From IMG/VR virus record IMGVR_UViG_3300033150_001399, positions 1 through 34,072 of that record: a stretch of 34,072 nucleotides of DNA. The stretch is one strand, 5' to 3'. Positions 21,234-29,679 of the stretch are shown in pieces. Positions within the stretch are counted from its first letter, which is position 1. Each line of letters starts with the position of its first letter. The position numbers and the translations under genes are program-made. Source of the DNA: a virus. Under the pieces are notes generated by a model. That model did no database searches. It was given only the letters and a program-made list of their open reading frames with translations, and was not told where the DNA came from.

Positions 21234-23081
21234 TTACGCCAGTCCTCTCACGGTTGACCGCATATCAACACTTTGACGCATTGCGTTTTTCACAATCTCT
21301 TCGATCTTCCTTTTTCGTTCTTCGAGCATTTGATCAAAAGAACGAGCATCCGCAGCCGTTATGTTCATGTTGACCGTAACATTCCCAGCGCCGCCTTTGA
21401 GTTCTACTGGCACACGGCCGCTTTTAAGAGGGATTATCGCCTCTGGTCCCGATTCTCCCACAAGCCCAAAGTGCGGCCTTGTAATGATTCCCCCTTCGGC
21501 ATGTGTAGGATATCCGCCACCCGTAATTCGTGCTGGGGAAAGACGCGCCACCGCCGCGTTCGTCGCTCCTTTGGGTCCAGGAAACAATGCCGAAAAAATT
21601 CCGCTGAGCATCATTTGTGCAGCAAGCCGAGAAAGCATTCTTGCGATATCCGTCAAAAACGATCGCATATAATCCTTAAACGATTTCATTTTTCCTATCA
21701 TGGCATCAAAGAAAACCGTAGATATCGTTTTCTCAATTGCCTCGAAAGCTTGCTGAAAAGAATCGCTCATGATTTGCGCTGTGGAACCAAGCATGTCTTT
21801 ATAGTTTAACGCCGCCAGTTTTAATGATTCCCACATCTGAGCAGCGCCTCTCGCACCTTCGGCATGCGCTTCTTGAACAACCAGAAGGTTGTCTCTTACT
21901 TGATAAAGCGCATCTAAATAGATTCGGGCTTCTTCCGCAGACATTCGCCATGGTTCGGCGGACCCAAGATATTTTGCCCGCACGACATCAACCCAAGTCC
22001 TGCTTGTCCAATCCATTTCGCCTGGAGGATGCAATCCGGTTGCTTGTGGACGCCATCCGGCACGAGCTACCGGTGCAGGCACGGAAACTATTCCGGCAGC
22101 TCGGCGTTGCGCCAGTCTTCTTCCTCTGGTTTGACGATAAAGACGACTGCTGATCCAGCGGCCTCGTGATTCTAAACGGCCCCAAAGATAACCAAAACTC
22201 TGTCCTGTTCTTCTAAGTCCTTCTTCAAGGTCATTAAATAGTTGCGCAACACCAGTAATAATATATTCAAGAGAAGGCTTGATCTCTTTAAAGGTCTGAC
22301 TTAAACCCGTTGCAAGATCTTTCAAAACGGGCCGCAATTTGTCCGCTAAAAGGTTATAGACATTTTCTATGTTTGCCCCAAGTTCTCCCCATGCGTTGGC
22401 AGCAAGATCCACATCCTTTCCAAGGCTTGCCATCTTTTTTCGCATGGCTTCCCATACAGCAGCTTTAAATGCTTTGCGTCGTTCCATTTGCGAAAGCTGA
22501 GAAACGGCTTTACCTACAGAACGCGCATATTTTTCGTTTGCATCTTCGGCTTTAACAATAAGACCGATATTGTCCAACCATCGAATCGATTGTCGGCCGA
22601 TACCGAGAATGAGAGAATCCATGGCGCGCTTAAGGTCTACACCCATTGCTTGACCAAGACGACGCGCTGCTTGCGTAACTTGAGCAAATTCTTCAGGCGT
22701 TTTTGCAACTTGAAGCAGAAAAGCATTATTCGCCTGCTTCATGAGCTCAAAATCAGAGAGCATTCCCCGAGAAGCTTTCTTCATGGCGGCAAGGATTTTA
22801 TTTGAATCCTGCCCAAAATTCTGTGCCATGCTTTGAAAGCCTCTTCGAATCGCTTCAATCTGAATCCCGGTTTGGACAAAAGCCTTACCGGCCCGCATAA
22901 GTCCGTAGAAAATGAAGCCGCGAAGAATATTGCGAACGTCCGTAATCGCTCTTCCCAAACCGAAGAAACTTGCGCGCATTTTTGCGCTGCTTCGCCTGAC
23001 GGTATCCGAAAGCTTCTGAAAGCGATTCGTGAAAAGATCTTTCAGCTTTACGACAATCGAAAGAACCGGTTCACCTGGCAT
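21234..23081 (-). CDS. Tape measure protein, 615 aa
   Basis: A long, mostly helical protein with amphipathic coiled-coil segments (residues 1-300) and hydrophobic stretches near 48-62, and a C-terminal EGGIITRPHFGLVGESGPEA-type motif that is highly characteristic of tape measure proteins. It runs down the tail lumen and sets tail length; by the usual rule of about 0.15 nm per residue the tail would be near 90 nm (inference). It follows the chaperone fusion with an 11-base overlap, the standard siphophage order. Confidence 0.9.
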   Translation of the reverse strand: MPGEPVLSIVVKLKDLFTNRFQKLSDTVRRSSAKMRASFFGLGRAITDVRNILRGFIFYGLMRAGKAFVQTGIQIEAIRRGFQSMAQNFGQDSNKILAAMKKASRGMLSDFELMKQANNAFLLQVAKTPEEFAQVTQAARRLGQAMGVDLKRAMDSLILGIGRQSIRWLDNIGLIVKAEDANEKYARSVGKAVSQLSQMERRKAFKAAVWEAMRKKMASLGKDVDLAANAWGELGANIENVYNLLADKLRPVLKDLATGLSQTFKEIKPSLEYIITGVAQLFNDLEEGLRRTGQSFGYLWGRLESRGRWISSRLYRQTRGRRLAQRRAAGIVSVPAPVARAGWRPQATGLHPPGEMDWTSRTWVDVVRAKYLGSAEPWRMSAEEARIYLDALYQVRDNLLVVQEAHAEGARGAAQMWESLKLAALNYKDMLGSTAQIMSDSFQQAFEAIEKTISTVFFDAMIGKMKSFKDYMRSFLTDIARMLSRLAAQMMLSGIFSALFPGPKGATNAAVARLSPARITGGGYPTHAEGGIITRPHFGLVGESGPEAIIPLKSGRVPVELKGGAGNVTVNMNITAADARSFDQMLEERKRKIEEIVKNAMRQSVDMRSTVRGLA

Positions 23082-23768
23082 TTTTATCTCTTTCGTTCTT
23101 TGCCGCAGAAACTATACAAGCGGCACGATAAAAAGTATTTGCTTGATCCAATGCCCCGCCCGGATCTGGCCATGCCCCTATTTCGACAAGAGAAGTCAAT
23201 TGCACGATCAAAAGATGTCGTTTGGTTATTAAGGCATAAGGACATCGTTTGATCCATTCCCCATCGTCGCCGAGCTTGTACCAATACTTCCGATCGGTTG
23301 CTTCTTCCTTGCAACCTCGTTTTCTTCGTTCTTCCGGAGAACATGTGCGGCAGTCGTAATCCTTGAAAACTCCTTCGGACACGGCTACCGCGATTTTCAG
23401 TTTTTTGCTTCTCGGCTATCAATGTTCGACATCGTCCAAATAGCATTCGCAAGTTCGGTGCGAACCGCAGTCGGAAGTCTCTCAAGACTCTTGTCTGATA
23501 CTCGCCCGTTGGGATCGGTAATGAACGGAACCTCTTGTCCTTCTTGATCTTTAAGGTTAGACCATCCGCAAAGGCCATATCGAATGACTCGATAATTAAA
23601 TGTCCCTACGGGATAACCCGATGCTTCGAGCGAATTTCCGATAAGATCTTCAATCTCTATCGTCTCTCTAAGAGAAAGCGGACGTAACTTGAAAATCGTC
23701 GGACTTTCCGATCCCCGTTCATTCTCAAGAATGTATTCTCTGACTTCTTTCGGCGAGATGGCAATCAT
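23071..23768 (-). CDS. Tail assembly chaperone G-GT fusion made by -1 frameshift, 232 aa
   Basis: The frame from 23768 would stop at TGA 23397-23399, but AAAAAAC (23406-23400) lies just before it in the correct X XXY YYZ phase. A -1 slip there reads on through LKIAVAVSEGVFKDYD to 23071 with no stop. G-GT chaperones made this way coat the tape measure during tail assembly in many long-tailed phages. The added T domain has a four-Cys pattern (CRTC, RGCK, RCPY). A GTG (23382) downstream is probably not a true start. Confidence 0.85.
23397..23768 (-). CDS. Tail assembly chaperone G, unshifted product, 123 aa
   Basis: MIAISPKEVREYILENERGS, then FKLRPLSLRETIEIEDLI, FNYRVIRYGLCGW and the end SREAKN match the pattern of G-type chaperones. 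Most ribosomes should stop here and a minority shift into the fusion, giving the high G to GT ratio tail assembly needs. It lies just downstream of the tail tube gene. Confidence 0.8.
   Translation of the reverse strand: MIAISPKEVREYILENERGSESPTIFKLRPLSLRETIEIEDLIGNSLEASGYPVGTFNYRVIRYGLCGWSNLKDQEGQEVPFITDPNGRVSDKSLERLPTAVRTELANAIWTMSNIDSREAKN
23400..23406 (-). promoter_or_regulatory. -1 ribosomal frameshift slippery site AAAAAAC
   Basis: On the minus strand the heptamer A AAA AAC (23406-23400) is phased with codons GCA AAA AAC and is followed at once by TGA. About six bases past the stop, CGCGG-TAG-CCGTG can fold into a short hairpin that may stimulate slippage. The downstream frame is open and protein-like. 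Confidence 0.85.
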
Positions 23769-23792
23769 TGTCGGATCTCCTTTCTTTTGCCA

Positions 23793-24749
23793 TTACGAAT
23801 GAGTTATAGTGAGTTCGTCATCACCGCTGTCGCCACGCAATTTAAACGTGATGGCATCGGTCATGACCGAATCACGATCCCCAACGTCAAGTCCCACAAC
23901 CTGAAACTTCGGAGCAGAAAAGGAAAGCTTGTTTCCGGTTGAAGAGCCAACATCAAACGAAAAAGATCCGGTCGTAGGCGTCAACATGTGGGAATACCAA
24001 TCCTGCGTCGCCACGAGTACCGCATCGGGATCGATACTGCCTCCCGGATCTCGTCCTGTTATGACGGCATAGCTCAAACCGGTTGAAGCATTCGCGTTTT
24101 CTCTAAGTACAACATCGTTGTTGAGATCAATGGTAAGCGCCGAAAGCACGGCAGTCGAATATGAAGATCCGAAATTCCAAGTCACATTTCCGTCATACCA
24201 AGGGACGGGAACGGTTGATTCATAAGTCGGAGAAAGTTGAGTTCCGTCGCTTACGCCGCTATAGATTCCGGAAAAGGTGAAGTTCGCATAAGAGACGTTA
24301 TTCGCATTGAACTCAAAAGAAACCGAGCCTCTCGCCCCATACATTTTGTGGATTCTGGTGTTCGAGCCCGAACCAGTGTAAACCGCGATCGTCAAGGTGT
24401 CCGTATCCGCGTCATTGGTCTCAGGAGTATAGGTCACGTCAGAAGCCCCTACGGTTTCCGAGAATCCACATCCTTTGAGAAAAACTCCCCAGGAAGGAGG
24501 CGTCGTATCGGTGCCGGAACCCTTGAGTTCCGCCCGGAACGTTATCGTTGCAATCCGAGCGCCGGGAATCGACTGCAAGGTCGAAATATTATCCCGCAGA
24601 GGGTTACGCGGGACTTCTTCCGGTGCAAAAGAAAAGGTTACGTCCTCGACCAGAATGCCGGCGTCACTTGCGGAAAGCGTTTCCGCCGTTCCCTTGGTCG
24701 ATTCGACTTTTGCCGCTAAGACTTTTTGTCGAGTAAGAATTACAGCCAT
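23793..24749 (-). CDS. Major tail tube protein, 318 aa
   Basis: The N-terminus LTRQKVLAAKVESTKGTAET is the usual opening of this tail tube group. The body is a beta-rich tube fold: VEDVTFSFAPEEVPRN, RIATITFRAELKGSG, ARGSVSFEFNANNVSYANFT, and the end FKLRGDSGDDELTITHS. It polymerises into hexameric rings. The position, after the tail terminator and before the frameshifted chaperones, is the standard siphophage order. Confidence 0.9.
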   Translation of the reverse strand: MAVILTRQKVLAAKVESTKGTAETLSASDAGILVEDVTFSFAPEEVPRNPLRDNISTLQSIPGARIATITFRAELKGSGTDTTPPSWGVFLKGCGFSETVGASDVTYTPETNDADTDTLTIAVYTGSGSNTRIHKMYGARGSVSFEFNANNVSYANFTFSGIYSGVSDGTQLSPTYESTVPVPWYDGNVTWNFGSSYSTAVLSALTIDLNNDVVLRENANASTGLSYAVITGRDPGGSIDPDAVLVATQDWYSHMLTPTTGSFSFDVGSSTGNKLSFSAPKFQVVGLDVGDRDSVMTDAITFKLRGDSGDDELTITHS

Positions 24750-24763
24750 CGTTTATTCTCCCA

Positions 24764-25213
24764 TTAAACAGCCGTGTAGGGGTCTCCCCACAAGTGACGG
24801 TATTTGACAAGAACCTCTAAAATACACGTCCCGAGAGGCTCCAGATCTTCATTCAATTGATCTTCGATTGATACGATTCTTGTATCGACTGCGAGTCCAC
24901 CTCGCGTAATATCGCTTAGAAGGGCCTTAGTTACATCCGCAGCAATATCGTGAACCGCTTTCATAAGATTCGAATAGTCCTCAACGACGCATCCTACCAT
25001 TACAGTTAAGTTGCATTCGGTGACGCTGTTCGTACGATCCTCTTTTGTTTCCCGACCGGTCATTAAAAAAACAAGATCGCGTTGAGCATCGGAAACCGGT
25101 AGGGCGGAGCTTGATACTTTTCGGACATTCCGATTATATCCGTTCGCAACCGTAATGTTCTCGATTGCGCTTACCATATCGGAAACGATCTGAGTTTTGA
25201 TCGTATCAGCCAC
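24764..25213 (-). CDS. Tail terminator-like protein, 149 aa
   Basis: IKTQIVSDMVSAIENITVAN, then VFLMTGRETKEDRTNSV and LTVMVGCVVEDYSN, ending in a beta-strand EVLVKYRHLWGDPY, follow the layout of gpU/Gp37-like tail terminators, which cap the tail tube at the head end. It overlaps the upstream minor virion gene by eight bases and precedes the tail tube. Assigned by position and fold pattern; identity is weak. Confidence 0.65.
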   Translation of the reverse strand: MADTIKTQIVSDMVSAIENITVANGYNRNVRKVSSSALPVSDAQRDLVFLMTGRETKEDRTNSVTECNLTVMVGCVVEDYSNLMKAVHDIAADVTKALLSDITRGGLAVDTRIVSIEDQLNEDLEPLGTCILEVLVKYRHLWGDPYTAV

Positions 25214-25811
25214 CCTTTACCACCTTCTTGTATTTTTCGGCCAAAATGTCGCGTAAAGCGGTTATCTGCTCGCGAACCGTCTCCCTGAATCTCAAACGCG
25301 GCGGAATATGTACGCTTTTCCTCAAAAGGAACCAAGGCTGAAAATTTTCTCCCTCCTGGCGGCCGAGAAGAAGAGAGCCTTTTTTGCTTCTCTTTATCCT
25401 CCAGTTTCCCGAAGGAAGCGTCTGCCGGAGCGGAGAAGAATAAAGAGGATTTCCTTTCGCATCCGTAGCCGGAGTCCCCTTCAGGGGAATCGCAAGCATT
25501 TTTGCGTTTTTCGGGGTAATCGTCGTATCATATTCATGCGTCGCGGCATAAATGACATGTGTATAAAGCCGAGTTCTTAGAGTATCAAATGTTTCTCCAA
25601 GTTCTTGATGCCTCCAACCGCGATTAAGCTGACCGGTTCGGACATTCAATCCGGGCCGTCCAAGGTTTCGAGATACGACCACGGCCAACGTCTGCGCCGC
25701 CCAATCCCCAAGCCCTCTTTTGCTGATAGGAACCATCATAGACCGCATTCGTTTCAGCGTTTTTTCAAGCTGTTCTTTCGCGATCTTTATTTCTATTGCT
25801 CGATCGGCCAT
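25206..25811 (-). CDS. HK97 gp10-like head-tail / tail completion protein, 201 aa
   Basis: A helical N-terminus (IEIKIAKEQLEKTLKRMRSM) is followed by VRTGQLNRGW, VIYAATHEYDTTITPKNAKM, a Gly-rich loop and the final SVHIPPRLRF with a helix. This matches the minor tail completion family (gp10-like, also related to Mu gpG) present between connectors and tail genes. Its role is neck or tail completion. Confidence 0.7.
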   Translation of the reverse strand: MADRAIEIKIAKEQLEKTLKRMRSMMVPISKRGLGDWAAQTLAVVVSRNLGRPGLNVRTGQLNRGWRHQELGETFDTLRTRLYTHVIYAATHEYDTTITPKNAKMLAIPLKGTPATDAKGNPLYSSPLRQTLPSGNWRIKRSKKGSLLLGRQEGENFQPWFLLRKSVHIPPRLRFRETVREQITALRDILAEKYKKVVKGG

Positions 25812-25815
25812 TTCA

Positions 25816-26400
25816 TCACAGCATCGGCACCTTATAGGTGTCGAGAACCTCTTTTGTTTCCGTCAACCATTTCGCGCCAGTGATAAAAGATACTGAACCG
25901 GTCTGGGTATTAATGGCAGTATCGCCGATATGCCGCTTGTTCTTGAAGTAATAAGCAACCTGGCGGGCAACCGCATTCGCGATATCCGGATAATTCGTTT
26001 TGAATTCCGAAGTATCCGCGCCCATGCCGCCGGTATATTCCACCTTGAGGGCTTTCCAGCCTTCAACCAGAACATATTTGTTGATGTAGATCTGTCCTCG
26101 ATCATCATTGGGACTGAAATAATCGGTGGAGATTTCCGTATCCGATCCATATTCCCAATCCGGATCATTATAGATGTGCGTTATGGACGAAAGCGGAAAC
26201 GCTGACAACTGGAACACTTCGGAATCGACCTCAACATCAAAATATTCTGTGTAACTTCCCGTCGTCGCGTTGCGTCCCATGTAGCGTTCCGCTTCCGCCG
26301 ATACCGCATCTATAAGATCATTCAACTCGTCATCATACGCCAGTTCCGACGTTTCGATTCCGAGAAGCGTTTTCACATCGGCAAGCGCGCAAAGTTTCAT
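25816..26400 (-). CDS. Head-tail connector, gp6-like, 194 aa
   Basis: The opening LCALADVKTLLGIETSELAY, then DELNDLIDAVSAEAERYMGR, is the helical start of the gp6/YqbG-like connector family. A middle beta region (VFQLSAFPLSSITHIYNDPD) and a C-terminal helix with VARQVAYYFKNKRH follow. These proteins form a ring beneath the portal as the head-tail adaptor. It directly follows the small 26403-26684 gene in the head module. Confidence 0.8.
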   Translation of the reverse strand: MKLCALADVKTLLGIETSELAYDDELNDLIDAVSAEAERYMGRNATTGSYTEYFDVEVDSEVFQLSAFPLSSITHIYNDPDWEYGSDTEISTDYFSPNDDRGQIYINKYVLVEGWKALKVEYTGGMGADTSEFKTNYPDIANAVARQVAYYFKNKRHIGDTAINTQTGSVSFITGAKWLTETKEVLDTYKVPML

Positions 26401-26402
26401 CG

Positions 26403-26684
26403 TTAATAAGCCCTATCCTCCGGAGGCTCGGCAAAAGCTCTTGGAAACTTAGGGGGTCGCCCACGCTTTCGTCTCGGAGGATCTTTTTCTTCCGCAGTTT
26501 CAGATTCTTCGGCCGGCGGCTGCTTTTTTGTTTCCTCGACCTCCTCAACCATCCAATGATAGGGTTCGACTTCGGCATCGGTCGCCGTAAAAACCGAACC
26601 GGCTTCAAGATAAATGTTATTTGCCCGGTCTTTGGGAAACATGAAGCCACCACGCACTTTCCATTTTTTCTCTTTGGTCGTCAT
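26403..26684 (-). CDS. Small protein after the capsid gene with basic GRPPK motif, 93 aa
   Basis: The start at 26684 is preferred because AAGGTGG lies five bases upstream; a longer in-frame form begins at 26711. The first half is globular (WKVRGGFMFPKDRANNIYLE, then AGSVFTATDAEVEPYHWMVE), a layout common for small proteins between capsid and connector genes. The second half is acidic, then RRKRGRPPKFP, which resembles an AT-hook core (GRP flanked by basic residues). The role is unknown; head completion or DNA contact is possible. Confidence 0.6.
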   Translation of the reverse strand: MTTKEKKWKVRGGFMFPKDRANNIYLEAGSVFTATDAEVEPYHWMVEEVEETKKQPPAEESETAEEKDPPRRKRGRPPKFPRAFAEPPEDRAY

Positions 26685-26730
26685 AAGCCACCTTTTTATT
26701 CTTTCGAACATCGGATCTCTAAGAGGCTCG

Positions 26731-26776
26731 TATCCCGAGGAGGGATAGGGGAGCGGGATCCCACATTTCCCTCCCC
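26731..26776 (-). other. Hairpin pair between capsid and downstream genes
   Basis: On the minus strand GGGGAG pairs with CTCCCC (complements of 26776-26771 and 26753-26748), and TATCCC-TCCTC-GGGATA follows (26747-26731). No U-run follows, so these are more likely RNA-processing or 3'-end-protecting structures for the abundant capsid message than terminators. Confidence 0.45.
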
Positions 26777-26795
26777 GGGAAACGATACCTCAAAC

Positions 26796-28094
26796 TTACG
26801 TTGTCGAATCGCTGATGAGACAAACAGCCGTAGGATGACGAACTCCGACATCCACGGTATACGTCGCCTTCACTTCGATCAGATTCTTGGCCCAGGCGTC
26901 TCCACCGACATCGGTCGCTTCGACTTCGATTCCACCCCACTCGCACAGAATGATATCGGTCATCTTCACAAGGAAGATGTTCGCGAGATCCTCTCCCGTG
27001 CCTTTGGTGTTATCGATCGCCACCTGAGTCGAGAGATAAACCGGGAAGCCGTAAAGCTTCATGGCCTCGGTCAACTGTTGGCTCGGATTGAAAACAAAAT
27101 GATTGTCTTCGCTGTTAACCGTGAGCTGCGTGATCCCCCACCACGTTCTGGGGTTCATGACCCACACGACTCCGTCCAGAGGAACATCATCCTCCTGGAG
27201 CTTGTAGAGCATTTCCCTCAACTTGTCGAAGGTGATCGCGCCGCCGTTGGTTCCGATCGCCACAGTGTTGATTCCGGCCGTTGAGGCCATGCCGGTCGGT
27301 TGCGAGTTCGAGCCCGTTCCCTCAAGCATGGCGTCGTCAACCGCACGAGCAAGTTTCTGAGCGATATCCTGACGAACGATCTGTTCCGCCGCCCCCTGAC
27401 TGGAACGAACCAGGAACCTCGAAAGCTGAGTCCTGGCAACACACCAGTGCGGAGTCAACTGGAGTTGAGCCGGGGTCTGGTCGGAAGCAGTGATCGTCGC
27501 GTTCTGATCCACCCAGTAAGCGGTCGCCCCTGCGGTGATCTTCGGAATGTTTACCGGCGAACCGGTGGCCTGAAGCACCTTGCAACCGGCTTTACGGCAA
27601 ACGATTTGAGCCGCGAAATAGTTGATGAACTCTTCAGGCAGAAACTCGGCATCCACCCAGTAACCGCCGCCGGACCCGGAAGCCCATGTGAGCGCCTTCT
27701 GTTGCGACGCCTCCCATGCGGCTCTCTCGTACGGCGCATGTTTCCAGTCACCGGTTTTCTGCGCCCAAAGAAACCTTACAAAAGAGAACTCATTCTTCGG
27801 CACTTCGCGGTCACGCTGAACCTTCTCGTTCAGTTTCGCGTTGAACTCCTTGATGACCTCTTCGTAGTTGCTTTCGTCGATTCCGCGGCCGTAGATCTTT
27901 TCCTTTTCTTCTTCCTTGACGTCGGGTTCCGGAAGAATGTGAGCGGCATCCTTCCGAAGCTCCTTGACTTCGTCAACAATGGCCTTGGTCTTCTCTTCCA
28001 CCGCGGTAGCGATAAGTTCCGCAAGCTGCTTCTGTCCGAGCTCTACAATCTCGGGCTCTTTCTGCTCTTCCTTTTTCTTTTCTTTTTCTTCCAT
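26796..28094 (-). CDS. Major capsid protein, HK97 fold, 432 aa
   Basis: Residues 1 to about 135 are Lys/Glu-rich and helical (a delta or scaffold-like domain, probably removed by the protease). The HK97 fold follows: WVDAEFLPEEFINYFAAQIV, VNIPKITAGATAYWVDQNAT, LTPHWCVARTQLSRFLVRSS, GTGSNSQPTGM and VVWVMNPRTWWGITQLT. It builds the icosahedral shell. It lies between protease and connector genes, as expected. The ATG is preceded by a weak AGGAG-type site. Confidence 0.92.
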   Translation of the reverse strand: MEEKEKKKEEQKEPEIVELGQKQLAELIATAVEEKTKAIVDEVKELRKDAAHILPEPDVKEEEKEKIYGRGIDESNYEEVIKEFNAKLNEKVQRDREVPKNEFSFVRFLWAQKTGDWKHAPYERAAWEASQQKALTWASGSGGGYWVDAEFLPEEFINYFAAQIVCRKAGCKVLQATGSPVNIPKITAGATAYWVDQNATITASDQTPAQLQLTPHWCVARTQLSRFLVRSSQGAAEQIVRQDIAQKLARAVDDAMLEGTGSNSQPTGMASTAGINTVAIGTNGGAITFDKLREMLYKLQEDDVPLDGVVWVMNPRTWWGITQLTVNSEDNHFVFNPSQQLTEAMKLYGFPVYLSTQVAIDNTKGTGEDLANIFLVKMTDIILCEWGGIEVEATDVGGDAWAKNLIEVKATYTVDVGVRHPTAVCLISDSTT

Positions 28095-28106
28095 CGAAAT
28101 TTCCTC

Positions 28107-29348
28107 CTAAGAGAGTTTTACTTTGAACGTCGGATCTCTTTCGCGCTTGATACGAAAAACCATTCCCTTTTCGCCTTCCTCTTCCGAAGTTTCCGCATTC
28201 TCGGAAGTTTCGGGTTGCGCACCCTCTTCGGGCGTTTCCGCATTCTCCTCTTCCGGTTGCGCTTCGGTTTCGTCCGGCGGTTCAGGACCTATTTCTTCCA
28301 GTGCTTCTTCAAATTCCTTTTCGTCTTCCTCAAAAAGATCCGCAATGTCCGTTGAGGCGTCCGGATCAAAGTATCTATCCACCCATCCTTCCCAATCCTT
28401 CAAATTCAGCTCTTCATAAAGATCGAACTCCGAAAGAGTTCGTTCCATCTCTTTCAAAGAATCCTTATGCGCCTTGACCCAGGCTTTTGCTTTTTCCACC
28501 GTCCACCCATCATCCTTCGGAAACCTCAAGGATTGAATCGTCATGGTGTCTTCACCCTTGAGCTTCCCCATGATTGCAATGACCTTCGGCTTCTTCTTCT
28601 GTATGGTGACCCGCCTGAAGGTTCCGTCCTTAAAAAGCTTAGGATCACGCACACGATACTTAATCTCTTTCCAATCCGGTTTGTCTTCCCATCCGGGTTT
28701 CGTAATGACTTCTTTTTCTTTCAGCTTTTCGAGAATCCGTCTCGTCGTATCGATCGCCTTACTTGCTTTTGTCACATAATATTCCGTAAGCGCCACGTCG
28801 AGTTCTTTGGGAACGGAGATTTCCCCCTTCTGTTTTGCAGCGATAAGGGCTTCGGGATTCGCAGGAACCGGAACCACGCTCAATTCCAGGAGTTCCTTTT
28901 TCTTGAAGATCTTTCCCGGACGGATATCCGGTTTATCGTTACTTTTTTCTTTGTCATCCTCTTCTTCTTCAATCCATTGAGATTCGTGACTTTGAAATCC
29001 TACGGAAACCGCGTTGACAAAACCCCGTTTCACGAGTTGATAGATCTGTTCCGCTTTGGGGTTTGCATCTCCCGGCGCGAACTCCACCTCAAAAGCCCAT
29101 CCCTGTTTTCCTTCTTCGACTTCTTCTTTTTTGATCTTCAACGTACGTCCGATCGGAGGCTGGGAGTAATCATGCGCCCAGAGCACGATGGGATTTTTCC
29201 GGTATGCTTTGAAATCCCAACCGCTCAACGGAATTTCATCACCCATACGATCGCGAACGGCGGTAGTCCCGATGAATTTAATTACACGGGAATCATCATC
29301 CGCCTTTTTGATCTTGGTGAAAATCGTCGCATATTCACGAGTTTCCAT
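28107..29348 (-). CDS. HK97-type prohead protease with C-terminal extension, 413 aa
   Basis: The start at 29348 (METREYATIFTKI) is preferred because GGAGG lies five bases upstream. Peptidase S78 features are His59 in LWAHDYSQPPIG and Ser115 in GFVNAVSVGF, followed by KELLELSVVPVPANPEALIA. It cleaves capsid and scaffold domains in the prohead. Residues from about 170 add a domain with YRVRDPKLFKDGTFRRV and WTVEKAKAWVKAH, then an acidic Pro/Glu-rich tail (about 320-400), which may be the scaffold or an autocleaved linker. It overlaps the upstream gene by 14 bases. Confidence 0.85.
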   Translation of the reverse strand: METREYATIFTKIKKADDDSRVIKFIGTTAVRDRMGDEIPLSGWDFKAYRKNPIVLWAHDYSQPPIGRTLKIKKEEVEEGKQGWAFEVEFAPGDANPKAEQIYQLVKRGFVNAVSVGFQSHESQWIEEEEDDKEKSNDKPDIRPGKIFKKKELLELSVVPVPANPEALIAAKQKGEISVPKELDVALTEYYVTKASKAIDTTRRILEKLKEKEVITKPGWEDKPDWKEIKYRVRDPKLFKDGTFRRVTIQKKKPKVIAIMGKLKGEDTMTIQSLRFPKDDGWTVEKAKAWVKAHKDSLKEMERTLSEFDLYEELNLKDWEGWVDRYFDPDASTDIADLFEEDEKEFEEALEEIGPEPPDETEAQPEEENAETPEEGAQPETSENAETSEEEGEKGMVFRIKRERDPTFKVKLS

Positions 29349-29679
29349 CTGTGCCTCCATTGTCTTTCCAAGCAATCAGATCATCGAGCTTTTGAGTCTG
29401 AATGGCGATCTCGGTCTGAAGTTTTGCAAACGCCTTGAAAAGTTTTCCGTTGCTGTCGGAAATCTCTTTCATGAGCTGGTGAAAACGTCCGTCTTGTTCT
29501 TTCCGGCAGTCGATATACTGTTGTCGGAAAGAGCTCCATTCGGAATCATGCTTCCGCTTAAGGTTCTGCAATTCAGTTTCTTGTCGTTTGATTTTCAGTC
29601 GCATTTCTACCCACGAACCGATTACCGCTGCCAAAAGTAAGACTAAACCCGCTAAAGTCTGTATATCCTGAAGTTGCAT
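29335..29679 (-). CDS. Membrane-anchored coiled-coil protein, 114 aa
   Basis: Residues about 7-23 form a hydrophobic anchor (LAGLVLLLAAVIGSWVEM) followed by a long charged coiled coil (LKIKRQETELQNLKRKHDSE, then KLFKAFAKLQTEIAIQTQKL). It lies between the portal and protease, with its start overlapping the portal stop (TAATG). Holin-type or membrane scaffold roles are possible; no family is recognised. Confidence 0.65.
   Translation of the reverse strand: MQLQDIQTLAGLVLLLAAVIGSWVEMRLKIKRQETELQNLKRKHDSEWSSFRQQYIDCRKEQDGRFHQLMKEISDSNGKLFKAFAKLQTEIAIQTQKLDDLIAWKDNGGTDGNS

Noticed and set aside
23071-23382. Independent gene starting at GTG 23382
   Set aside because: The slippery heptamer and in-phase -1 frame explain it as the frameshifted part of the G-GT chaperone.
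27300-28355. 351-residue plus-strand frame opposite the capsid gene
   Set aside because: It is rich in Phe, Leu and Arg because it is the complement of Lys/Glu-rich coding sequence; the minus strand holds a clear capsid protein.
28467-29438. 323-residue plus-strand frame opposite the protease
   Set aside because: Antisense to the protease; Phe/Arg-rich shadow without ribosome site or recognisable motif.
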